DNA of 64,000 nucleotides from Chelonoidis abingdonii. Its lineage: Eukaryota > Chordata > Testudines > Testudinidae. The notes below the pieces were generated by a model. That model did no database searches and was not told where the DNA came from. It worked only from the letters and a program-made list of their open reading frames with translations. Shown here piece after piece: positions 38,901-50,900 of the stretch. Location of the stretch: assembly GCF_003597395.2 (NCBI RefSeq), contig NC_133771.1, forward strand, positions 52,334,339 through 52,398,338, read 5' to 3'. Each line of letters begins with the position of its first letter. The stretch's first letter is position 1. A program made the translations under genes and the position numbers.

Positions 38901-41900
38901 GAAAAATGCAGTTTTCTAAAACCGGTGTTTGTTTCTTCGAGAATTTTCAATGAATTCTCCCCTTCCAACCTTCAAAGAATTGAAACTTCAATTTCCCATG
39001 TTCTTTTTCTTTATTCATTAAATTGATCCACCATACATTTTCTGATGATGGATATAGAACATGCCTATAAATGACATGGTAAAGAGTAAAGGTAAAGCTT
39101 TTTGTTAAAGATTGTATTGGTTTTGATATATAAAACTAAATATGGTTTCTACTTTTAATGTATAAAGCTAAATATGGGGATTCTAGCTGTCCTGGAGATG
39201 GTTCCTCCTCGTCCTCTCTTCCCCCCACTCGCCCCCCCACCATATCTGTCTATCTCTCCTGACAGTAACGATCAGCTGGGGACTCTCTTGTTCGAAGTCA
39301 CTAATCTAGAGGATCTGGGGGTGCCCATTAACCCTAGGATTGATATAAACCTCTCCTAATCAAATAAAGCCAAAGTGTGTTGATATTTTTGAATGCATTC
39401 ATTCAGGGCCTAATTTTCAGAAATGCCAATTACCTGAAGCTTTAGTTGATGTTAAGGGGTTTTGAGGATGCTCGGCACCTTTGAAAATCAGGCCCTCAGG
39501 ATTTTGTTTGATTGAGATTGATTTGTGGGGTTTGAGATTCTATTGATTACAGATTTCTTCATCGTTAGCATTGTCTCTGATTAGTTTACTTTAACTTTAA
39601 ATGGCTGTTTATAATTCATGAATTTGTGCATAGATGAGATTGTAATTTTTTTGTTAGGCGTGGGGTATCTCTGTAAAACATGATATACTCTTGTAATAAA
39701 TAACATTGCATAGGTTGCAGTGATTACAAACATTAATTCCATCCTTACATTTTCTCATCGGAAAATAATGCATTGTACAGTTCACCAGTGCAGGGATGCT
39801 TAGAAGACATGTATGTTGATATTGCTAAGGCTGGAATTAAGATTTTGTGTTCTAGTGCAGTGGTGAGGAATGTGGTGTGAATTGTTACTGTATTTGTTGC
39901 GCATTTATATAATTTTAATGGAGGCGGAGTTGGTCAGCAAAAGTGGTGAATGTGATGTGTAAGTAGGAGAATTATGAGAGGACAGAGTCATGAAAGCCGA
40001 GAAAGGACAAGATTTCAAGGAAAAGAATATAATCAGCTGCATCAAAAGCAACTGACCAGGTCAAGGAGAATGAGGATGGAGTTCTGGTTCTGAGATTTAG
40101 ATACGAAGAGGTCATTAATAGACTTTGGTGAGAGGGGAAGCCAAATTATAGAGGATCTGGGAATTAAATTGGAGGAGGAGAACTCCAGACAGTGATTGTA
40201 AACAGAACATTCAGTGAGCTTAGAGATAGAAGGGAGAGGGTGCAGTAGTTAGAGAGGCAAATGAGGTCAAGGGTGGGCTTTTTTTAAGATGGTAGAGACA
40301 GAAGCAGGTTAGTCTTAAGAGGGGAAGGAGCCAGAGGAGAGGGACAATTTAAGGAGAAGAGAAGGGATGAGAGAAGTGGTGAGGGAGATCAGGAGATGGG
40401 TTGGTCATTGGGGCAAGTGGAGTGGTTAGAGGAGGAGAGCAAGGAAACTTGCAGCTAAGGAGTTGATGGGATATAAATGTGGAATTTGAAGTCGTTGAGG
40501 ATCAGTGTAGAGAATTGTGTGGAGAGAAGGAGAGCATGCCAGGAGTTGAAATCAGAGTGGAAGGCTGATGGTGAGGATTTGGGCCGATAGTAGGTGACAG
40601 CAACATGGAGGAGGAGAGGAGTCAGTGCTCTTCAAAAGACGAGGCCATGAGAAGTGACAGGAGAGGGAGGGGGTTGGAATTGGCAGGACTTGGAGAGGAG
40701 AAGCTGAATGCCCCCAACCACTGTCAGATTCAGGGAGGAGAATGTGAGAGGAGAGGGCAGCTGCAAAATAGAGTCAGATGAAGGGATCCGGATCTCTTTG
40801 AGCCAGAAGTGGGAGGGAGCAATATATTAATAGATGGTTCTGATTATAGATGGCTCTGATGTTTTTGAAGATGGAGCGGGTGCCCCAGAGAAAGTGAGAG
40901 AAGGAGAATGGGGAATGAAGGGGATGTGTGTGAGGTTAGGAATGGTGAATTGAGAGGGGTGGGGCTGTGTCAAGGTTTTGTTCCCCCACTTTGAACTTTA
41001 GCGTCCAAAAAGTGGGGACCTGCATGGACCCTTCTAAACTTAATTCCTAGCTTAGATCTGAATAACACTGCCACCAGCAAAATATAGTGTTTGGCCACAC
41101 TTTTTGTTCCCCAAAACCTTCCCTGGAACCCAAGACCCAAACCACTTGGGTCTTAAAACAAGGGAGAAATAAACCATTCCCCCTCCTCCCGCCCCCCTTC
41201 TCCCCACCAATCCCTGGTTATCAGACTCAATCCCCTTGGTTAACAAGGGGGAAAAAAATCAATCAGGTTCTTAAAAAAGAAAGCTTTTAATAAAAGAAAG
41301 AAAAGTAAAAATTATCTCTGTAAAATCAGGGTGTAAAATGCTTACAGGGTATTCAGATTCATATAGACTAGAGGGACTTCCCCCCCACACACCCAGCCTG
41401 AGATTCAAAGTTACAGCAAGCAGAGGTAAAAATCCTTCCAGCAAAATACACATTTACAAGTTAAGAAAACAAACATAAGACTAATCCATGTTTTCTAGCT
41501 AGTACTTACTATTTTGAAACATGAGAGACTGATTCAGAAAGATTGGAAAAAACCTGGGTGCACATCTGGTCCCTCTTAGCAAACAACGAACAAAACAAAC
41601 AGCACAAACAAAGACTTCCCTCCACCAAGATTTGAAAGTATCTTGTCCCCTCATTGGTCCCCTGGTCAGGTGTCAGCCAGGCTCACTGAGCTTCTTAACC
41701 CTTTACAGGTAAAAGAGACATTAACCCTTAACCATCTGTTTATGACAGGCTGGTTGTGGGAGGTCGAGGCGTTGGGAATAAAAAGAGTGTGGGGGTTGAG
41801 TAAATGTCACCAAAATAGAGGGGTGTTTGGATGTGGGATCTTTGTGTGTTCTGGTTTGGAGATTGGGATGGAGGAGGAGAGGATCAGGTAGAGATGATGA

Positions 41901-44900
41901 AAACTGTAGAGGGGAGAGGATACCAGGATGGGGACATGGAGTCAGTGGAAAGAAGGGATGGGGAAGGACAGATGGTGTGATACAGAAGAGGGGTGTTGTG
42001 ATAACAATGGGGAGTGGCAGATGGACAGGGTTTGAAAAAACCTGTTAAGGTACACTTGTATCTCTCCTAAATATTTTCTCAATCTGGAGAAACTGAGTAG
42101 CCTTAGAAGAGAGACTGGCAAAATAAAGTTCTGTATGTTACCTGACAACTCTTCATGTAATTTTTAGAAACTGCTCTGGAAACTCAGAAATCTGGCTTTC
42201 TCCCCCTTTCCCTTATGATCAACTACACAAGTTCCTCAGCAAAATAACTGAAAATTCAGTATCCCACGACAGACTTAATATGACCGTTTTGGTCCCTTCT
42301 AACTCTACAATTCTAATCATGCTACAGATCTTACTTTCATATAGCTACTTTTAGTGAGGTAGATTTCAAGTATTGTACTAATTTTCCTGATCACGTATAA
42401 TTATAAAGGGCACAGTCTAATCATTTTTTTAACCCCTATTTTCTTTAGGTCAGAGACACCTGGTACTGTTGAAAGTGAAACTCTGTTCCTGGCTCGACTG
42501 AACTTCATCTGGAAAGGTTTTATCAATATGCCCTCTGTAGCAAAGTTTGTTATCAAGGCCTACCCAGTCTCTGGCTCTTTTGAGTATTTAACTGAGGTAC
42601 TGTATGTTTGTTCAAACATTTATATTTACCATAAAGAATGAAAATTTAATTTAAACTGTTTATTCATTTGCTTTGTTACTTATTTGGGATCAGATAAAGG
42701 GATCATAGTTGTACTAAGCTGAAAAGTGAAGTCTGATCATTATGTTAAATAGTGTATTGGCAGGTTGACTTAGATAAGTATTTATTTAACAGTAAGTATA
42801 TTTAAGCTTGCCTCAAAGGATCCCATGGTTTACCAAGATGTAAGCTTTTTTGGAGTGTTTCGGGACATTCCTGTCCTATTTTGTGTTTCTTTAAATACCT
42901 TTCCAAATACAGGAGTAGTCGTAAAGCCAATCAAAGCAAGTGAACCCAAATAATCAGAGAATTGAGGAATCAACTAGACATGTTAAGACACATTTGCTAA
43001 GCATACGTTTGGTTTTCCTTAAATTTTAAACTTATGTGAACTATTAAAATGATTGCCATACCAATCTGAGCAATAACACTTCCAGGGCTGCTCTTGGGAA
43101 GATTAAACTATCCTTACCTTGCATTGGTGCCCTTTCTTCTTCTCCGTAATGTTCATCACTCTCTCTGCAGAGTGCAGGAGAGAGGCAAGACAAAACTGAC
43201 CATTGAAAGAACAGCCTCAGTGGTGTTAATGTTCTGGTTAGTGGTGAGGAAGTGCTAGGTCAGTTTTACATTAAACAGCTTTTTCTTTAAGCAAGCAAAA
43301 ACCTTGTTATATGGAGGAAGAATGCCCACTGTGGTTCCTGCTGAGTATGCAGACAATTGCAATTTCTATAACACAAACTGCATCCTTTGTTCTAAGTCTG
43401 TCTGCAGTTATGGTCCGAATTCTTATACCATAATAATATAAATTGATGTTTTGTACATTTTTATTGATTAAATTTTGTCATTTTTCATTGTTATATTCTC
43501 TTCACGGTCTGAGACAGGGAAGATGATGATGGGGTTATAAAATGTTTATAACGGTAATCTTTGGGAATAAAAGTATGATCAGAGGTATCACAATGCTCTG
43601 TATTTGTGCAAGCTGAATCAGATACAGTACCCTTTTCAGCTTTATAATCAGAGTTAGATTCTCTGTTAGCATGATTACATTTACTTAGTGCAATGCAAAG
43701 CATGCAATACACTTGAGCATTAAAGGAAGATATGTTATAAAACCCCTACACAGTTTATGGCATATTAACTCCTGTGTCTCAATTTCAGTTATTTTTTCAT
43801 GTTCGTTTTCATTATCTGAGTCAGATGCCACCAGCAGAAGGTTGATTTTGTTTTTTGGTGGTACAGATTGTGTAGTTTCCTCATTGGAGTGTTGCTCTTT
43901 TGAGACTTTTGAAAGCATGCTCCACGTTTCGTCCCTCTCATATTTTGAAAGGCACTTCAGATTCTTAAACCTTGAGTCAAGTGCTGTAGCTATCTTTAGA
44001 AATCTCACATTGGTACTTCCTTTGCACTTTGTCAAATCTGCAGTGAAATTGTTCTTAGAATGAACACCACATTCTGAGTCGTCATGTGAGACTGCTTGTA
44101 ACATGCAATATATGGCAGAATGCGGGTAAAACAGCAGAGGACATACAGTTCTCCCCCAAGGAGTTCAGTCACAAATTTAATTAATGCATTATTTTTTTAA
44201 CGAGCGTCATCAGCATGGAAGCATGTCCTTTAGAATGGTGGCCAAAGCATGAAGGAGTATACGGATATTTAGCATATCTGGCATGTAAATACTTTGCAGT
44301 GCTGGCTACAAAAGTGCCATGCAAATGCCTGTTCTCACTTTTCTGGTGACATTGTAAATAAGAAGGCGGCAGCATTATCTCTTGTATATGGAGCAAACTT
44401 GTTTGTCTTAGCGATTGGCTGAAAAAGTACTGAATGGTCTTGTAGGCTCTGAAGTTCTACGTTGTTTTGTTTTTGAGTGCAGTTATGTAACAAAAAAAAA
44501 TCTACAGTTCTTTGAGTGCTTGCTCATATCGATTCCAGTTAGGTGTGTGTGTGCCGCGTGCATGCTTATCGGAAGATTTTTACCCTAGCAACACTCAGTG
44601 GGTCGGCTGGGCGCCCCCTGGAGTGGCGCCACCATGGTGCTGGATATATACCCCTGCTGACCCAACGGCCCTTCAGTTCCTTCTTACCGCCCATGTCGGT
44701 CATTGGAACAGTGGAGCGCGGCTTAGCTGACCTCCACTTCCCTAGCTACTCGTAGTTTTTCTCGTTATTTTTGTGTATATAGTTGAAATTTCTATACTTA
44801 GTTATTTTTTAGTAGTTCTTTACTTAGTGTATATAGTTAAGAGGGGTTTGGGGATTAGCCCCTTCCCCACACCCGGTGCCGGGGTCCATGCCCGGTTCAC

Positions 44901-47900
44901 TGGGTTTCAAACCGTGCTCGGCCTGTCACAAGCCGATGCCAACAGGAGATCCTCACGACTCCTGCCTTAAGTGCCTCGGGGAATCTCACCTTGCCAATAA
45001 GTGTTGCATTTGCAAGGCCTTCAAGCCGAGGACAAAAAAGGAGCGGGACTTTCGTCTCAAACAGCTCCTGATGAAGGCAGCTCTTACTCCTCCGCCCTCG
45101 GCACCGAGCGCTGGACAATCTATGGCCAGATTGGCACCGGATCGCACAGGCACCGCTAAGACCCCTTGGCACCGACCATCTCCGGTGCCTCCTCAGCACC
45201 GTTCTCTTTCCCCTAGGATGAAGAGGCCTAGGTCTTCCGCTGCTTCTGTGCCCTCTGCGTCGCAGCCGAAGCACCTGGATAGATCGGACTGCCCGGCACC
45301 AACACCTGTCGCGACACTGACTACCTTGGCACCATCGATTCTGGTCCCGCAAGGGCCGTCGAGTCCTGTCCCTGAAAGCTCCCCGCCAAGAGCAGTGGTT
45401 GAGCTCATGATTCCCTCCACGCCGGAGACGTTCTCCACGGCGAGGGATCTCATCACAGTGACTGAGACTGCGCTACCTCAACCCCTGGCGCAAGCCTACC
45501 CTTATAAGACCACCTTCTATTGGCACCGCAGAACGGCACCGCTCACGATCGCGATCCCGCCGGCGTTCCCGGTCCCGTTGCCAATCCCGGTCCTGACGCC
45601 ACTCACAGTCCCGGCACCGATCACCTCTTCGATACCGGTCGTACTCGCGGCCCAGATCAGCGTCCTGTTCGCCGGCCTGGTACTCTTGGTACCGATCCAG
45701 CTCCCGGCACTGCTCCAGACACAATGACTCTCGCAGCCAATCTAGACGCCGAGCTTTGAGATCCTGGTTGACCTCCCGGCACCGCTCCAGTCGTAGGTCC
45801 CGATCTCGTTCCTGGTACCCGTATGGCTCCCAATACTGATCCCCGGGGCCTCATAAAGCAAAAACAACCAGAGAGGGTTTTTCAGCTCCTCCATGGCTAT
45901 CCTGCCACCCATCCGTGTCGTCGCAGGCGGACAGTTCATATACACAGGACCAGGACCCCAATGTGCCCACTACAATCTTCCAGGAGACCCAGGCCCAAGA
46001 TCAAGGCACCCATCAGTGGTCATTCTGGATGCCTTGGGCATATCACCAGGCCCAAGGTGTACCTCCAGCCCCATCTCGCTCTGCTGAATCGGAGCACTGG
46101 GTGTCGGAGGCGACCATCAGCCTCCCCCTCCTCCCACTATGGAGGAAGTGCCAGCTCCCCCACCAGAGTCTGAGTTACCAAGGGAGCCAGAGGGCATCCA
46201 GGTCCACGAGGCCACACAGGACCCACTTGTCCCTGGCCTTTCATCTTCGTCCTCTCCTGGGCGGCGGTGGGCAAGTTTACGGAGCTAGTGCCCCAGGACT
46301 CCCGTCCGGAATTTGCAGCCCTCTTGGAGGATGGGAAAAAGGTGGTGAGAACTTCCCTTCAGGCCTCATTGGATGCAGCTGACTATGGAGCCAGGACTCT
46401 GGCCTCGGGAGTCACCATGAGGCTTATTTCATGGCTCCAAGTGTCAGGCCTCCCACCAGAACTTCAGCATACGATACAGGACCTGCCCTTTGACAGTCGA
46501 GGCCTGTTTTCTGAAAAGATGGACCCTAGGCTACAAAGCCTGAAGGACAACAGGGTTATCATGCGCTCTCTCGGCATGCACATGCCGGTGACTTAGCGCA
46601 GGCCTTTCCGTCCCCAGGTACCACCTGTACCCTCCGCCTAGACAAAGGCTGGACTTTGGTAGAAGGTGGGGTAGGGCCGGCCGTAGATGACAGTCAGGAT
46701 CCCAAGGGGGCCAAAATTAAGGTCCCTCTAAACCACCTACGGGGCTAAAACCTAACTTTTGAAGTTACGCCCGAGGATGGCGTACCAGTTACGTTCCAGG
46801 ATCCTTTTCCTCCTTTTTCCAACCGCCTCTCCTTTTTCCTCCCTGCGTGGTCCCTCGTAATTTCAGATCGTTGGGTCCTATGCACGGTGGAACTTGGGTA
46901 CCACCTCCAGTTTATTTTGCCTCCTCCCCTTCCATCCCCCATCCTTGTCCCTCTTCAGGGACCCCTCTCATGAGCAACTCCTCTTACAAGAGGTGCAGTC
47001 GCTCCTTGCCATGGGAGCCATAGAGGAGGTACCAAACGACGAAAGGGTCAAGGGGTTTTACTCTCGCTATTTCCTAATCCCCAAGGCGAAGGGAGGTCTC
47101 AGACCTATCCTAGACCTGCGAGAACTCAACAAGTTCATGATAAAATTGAAGTTCCACATGGTATCCCTGGGGACCATCATCCCGTCCTTGGATCTCAGAG
47201 ACTGGTATGCCGCCCTAGATATGAAGGATGTGTATTTTCACATGGCCATTTATCCTCCTCGCAGGCGGTACCTCCGGTTTGTGGCCAGCTGTCAGCATTT
47301 CCACTTTACGGTCCTACAATTTGGCCTCTCTACAGCCCCAAGAGTATTCGCAAAGTGCATGGCTGTAGTCGCCGCCGCCCTCCACCACCGTCGGATATGT
47401 TTTTCCATATCCGTATACGATTGGCTCATCCGAGGGACCTCAAATTCACAAGTCTCCTATCATGTGGGCATCATCAAGGACGTATTCATTCGTCTAGGCT
47501 TGATGATCAACACAGAGAAATCCACTCTGGTTCCCACACAGAGGATAGACTTGATTGGGGCCATTCTGGACTCCAGTCTCGCCAGAGCCTGCTTACCTCA
47601 GCCTCGGTTTCAGGCGATGGTAACAGTTATCCGAGGCCTGCAGAACTTCCCGACAACTTCGGCTTGCATGTGTCTCGGTCTCCTGAGTCACGTGGCTGCC
47701 TGCACCTTCGTGACCAAACACGGCAGGCTGCGCCTGCGTCCCATCCAATCTTGGCTCAACTCAGTATACCACCCAAGCAGAGACGCCATAGACATGATAG
47801 TAACCATTCCCCCGAGCATCATACGCTCCCTCGACTGGTGGCTGACGCCCTCCCTGATGTGTGCAGGGATGCCGTTCCATCCACCCCAGCCTTCTATGGC

Positions 47901-50900
47901 CTTGACAACGGACGCGTCATCTCTCGGCTGGGGTGCTCACCTCGGACATCTTCGCACTCAAAGCCTTTGGTCATCTCAGGAGCTGGCCTTGCACATCAGT
48001 GTCCGAGAGCTGAGAGCAGTCCGCCTTGCGTGCCAGGCGTTTCAGCAGCATTTGCAAGGCTGTTGTGTCTTAGTGTTCACAGACAGCACAGCGGCCATGT
48101 ATTACATAAACAAGCAGGGAGGGATACAGTCTTCCCCCCTTTGTCAGGAAGCCATCCAACTCTGGGACTTTTGTATTGCCCACTTGATAGATCTGGTAGT
48201 GTCCTTCCTCCCAGGCATTCAGAACACTCTGGCAGATCAACTCAGCAGATCCTTCCTGTCTCTAATTCATCCGGGAGTTATCCATTCTGTTTTCTGGAAG
48301 TGGGGATTTCCCTGCATAGACCTCTTCGCTTCCCGCGAGAACAGGAAATGCCAGGTGTTCTGCTCCTTTCAAGGTCTCTCCCTGGGTTTGATCTCGGACG
48401 CCTTCCTGATACTGTGGACGGGCCAGCTGCTTTATGCCTTTCCACCGTTCCCGCTGGTTCACAGGGTTCTGCTAAAGCTCCGCGGAGACGGAGCTCGATT
48501 AATCATGATCACTCCAGCGTGGCCCAGGCAGCACTGGTACACCATGTTGCTCTATCTGTCGATAGCCAACCCAATTACCCTGCCTCTTCGCCCAGACCTC
48601 ATAACTCAGGACCACGACAGACTTCACCACCCAGACTTGCAGTCCCTTCACCTCATGGCATGGCTGCTGCATGGTTAAGCCAATCAGAATTACGTTGCTC
48701 TGCCTCAGTACAACAAGTACTCCTGGGTAGCAGAAAACCTTGCACCCGGGCCACATACCTGGCCAAGTGGAAGCGCTTCTCCTGCTGGTGCGAAACACAA
48801 AACGTTACTCCTACCAAGGTCCCGATCTCCACCATCTTGGACTACCTTTGGTCTCTCAAACAGCAGGGCCTGGCAATATCATCATTGAGGGTGTACTTGG
48901 CGGCTATCTCTACCTTCCACCCAGTGGAGAGTGGCCGCTCAGTTTTCTCGCACCCTATGGTTTCTAGGTTCCTCAAGCGCTTGGGGCGCCTATACCCCCA
49001 GGTACGCCGCCCCATCCCAACCTGGGACCTCAACCTGGTTCTATCCAGACTTATGTCTGCCCCATTCGAGCCGCTAGCAACCTGCTCGCTACTATACCTA
49101 TCCTGGAAAACAGCTTTTCTCGTAGCCATTACATCGGCCAGACGAGTCTCCGAGCTTCGGGCTCTCACGGTGGATGCACCGTATACTGTATTTCACAAGG
49201 ACAAGGTGCAGTTGCGACCACAGCCGGCGTTCCTCCCTAAGGTGGTATCGGCCTTTCATGTCAACCAGGATATCTTCCTTCCGGTCTTCTTCCTGAAACC
49301 ACACTCAACATGAAGGGAGCAACAGTTGCACTCCCTAGATGTTTGTAGAGCGCTTGCATTTTATGTCGAGCGGACAAAACCCTTTCGTAGAACGCCCCAA
49401 CTCTTCGTCGCGGTGGAAGACCGAATGAAAGGCCTACCTGTCTCCTACCAGAGGATTTCATCTTGGGTGACGGCCTGCATCCGTACTTGTTATGACTTGG
49501 CTAATGTTTCCTCAAGCCACCTCACCGCACATTCTACCAGGGCCTAGGCTTCATCTGCTGCCTTCCTGGCTCGTGTACCCATCCAGGAGATATGCCGTGC
49601 AGCTACCTGGTCTTCGGTACATACCTTTGCCTCTCATTACGCTCTGGTTCAACAGTCCAGAGATGATGCAACCTTTGGCTCAGCAGTTTTGCATTCTGCA
49701 ACATCTCACTCTGAAGCCACCGCCTAGGTAAGGCTTGGGAAACACCTAATTGGAATCGATATGAGCAAGCACTCGAAGAAGAAAAGATGGTTACTCACCT
49801 TTGTAACTGTTATTCTTCAAGATGTGTTGCTCATATCCATTCCAAACCTGCCCTCCTTCCCCTTTGTCGGAGTAGCCGGCAAGGAGGAACTGAAGGGCTG
49901 TTGGGTCGGCAGGAGCATATATCCAGCGCCATGGTGGTGCCACTCCAGGGGGCGCCCAGGCGACCCACCGAGTGTTGCTAGGGTAAAAATCTTCCGATGA
50001 GCGTGCATGCGGCACGCACACACCTAATTGAAATGGATATGAGCAACACATATCGAAGAACAACAGTTACAAAGGTGAGTAACCGTCTTTTGTAAGTTGC
50101 ACTTTCACAACAAAGAGATTGCACTACAGTACTTATGAGGTGAATTGAAAAATACTATTTCTTTTGTTTATCATTTTACAGTGCAAATATTTGTAATAAA
50201 AACTAATATACACTTCGATTTGAATTATAACACAGAATACAATATATATGAAAATGTAGTAAAAAACATCCAAAATGTTTAATAAATTTCAATTGGTATT
50301 CTGTTTAACATTGTGATTAAAACTAATTAATTTTTTTGAATTAATCACGTGAGTTAACTGCGATCAATAGACAGCCCTACTGAAAATCTTTTATTTATAT
50401 GTGGTGTTAGTGATGTATAATTACAGGTGTAGAAATATGCAAGAGGTACTTTGGATTCCATTACACATTATTGGTTTTATATTGAAAAACCCAACTCCGT
50501 GGTTTAATGGTAACTAGTTTGTTTCCCTGAAGTGGTATAACTTCTGCTGATAAACTAAATCATATGTAATATAAGCGTTTAGGAGCTAAGTTCCTCTATT
50601 ATTTTTGAAATCTATTTCAGTGTGTACAGTGGGTTCAAATTGTGTATCTGCTTTTCTGACAGGATTTGCCAGATAGTATCCAAGTAGGTGGCAGGATATC
50701 ACCTCACACTGTTTGGGAATATGTAGAAAAAATAAAAGCTTCAGGGACCAAGGTAAGGAAGAAGCTTATACTTTAAATTAGAAGACCTTAAATGTCTGCT
50801 GCAGTGCCAATATTGTGTATATATAATGTTTTCAAACAGTTCTCTGTTGAAAATAGTATGACTTTATGTACACAGCAAAAATTGATACATAAGGCTGCTA

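Larger units (their letters stand above)
37852..42448 (+). other. PHF3 intron 9 of window
   Basis: Contains a probable LTR at 37976-38786, a small fold-back at 39405-39500, a long purine-rich repeat region at about 39950-42045, and a solo LTR within that region. 38790-39400 and 42050-42448 hold nothing I can name. Confidence 0.75.
44508..50091 (+). mobile_element. DIRS-type retrotransposon copy 1, nearly full length (5.6 kb)
   Basis: Tyrosine-recombinase retrotransposon with every structural part visible: left terminal repeat (44508-44700), gag-like ORF (44876-46640, broken), RT and RNase H (46960-48250), a DIRS methyltransferase-like domain (48280-48570), tyrosine recombinase (48680-49727, two stops), internal complementary region (49740-49850), and inverted right terminal repeat (49870-50091). 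The left terminus TTCTTTGAGTGCTTGCTC and the right terminus both reappear as reverse complements in the internal region. Inserted in a hAT element with no obvious target duplication, as known for DIRS. Same strand as PHF3. Confidence 0.93.
42597..50662 (+). other. PHF3 intron 10 of window (8.1 kb), hAT plus DIRS
   Basis: Donor GTACTG, acceptor TCTGACAG. 42600-43680 is AT-rich with nothing named; 43685-44507 and 50092-50379 are hAT remnants; 44508-50091 is a DIRS retrotransposon. 50380-50662 is unassigned. Confidence 0.8.

Noticed and set aside
39174..39359. 61-codon frame with Pro-rich start
   Set aside because: No splice sites linking it to PHF3, no recognised domain, and a length expected by chance.
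43685..44104. Host ZBED-family gene
   Set aside because: A fragment inside a hAT remnant, with its C-terminal half inverted and full of stops.
45473..45724. Arg/Asp-rich minus-strand frame in DIRS gag
   Set aside because: A shadow of the GGCACCG-rich gag segment in the antisense frame.
48680..49727. Integrase from a phage or integrative bacterial element
   Set aside because: It lies within a DIRS element with RT and RNase H, in a vertebrate intron.
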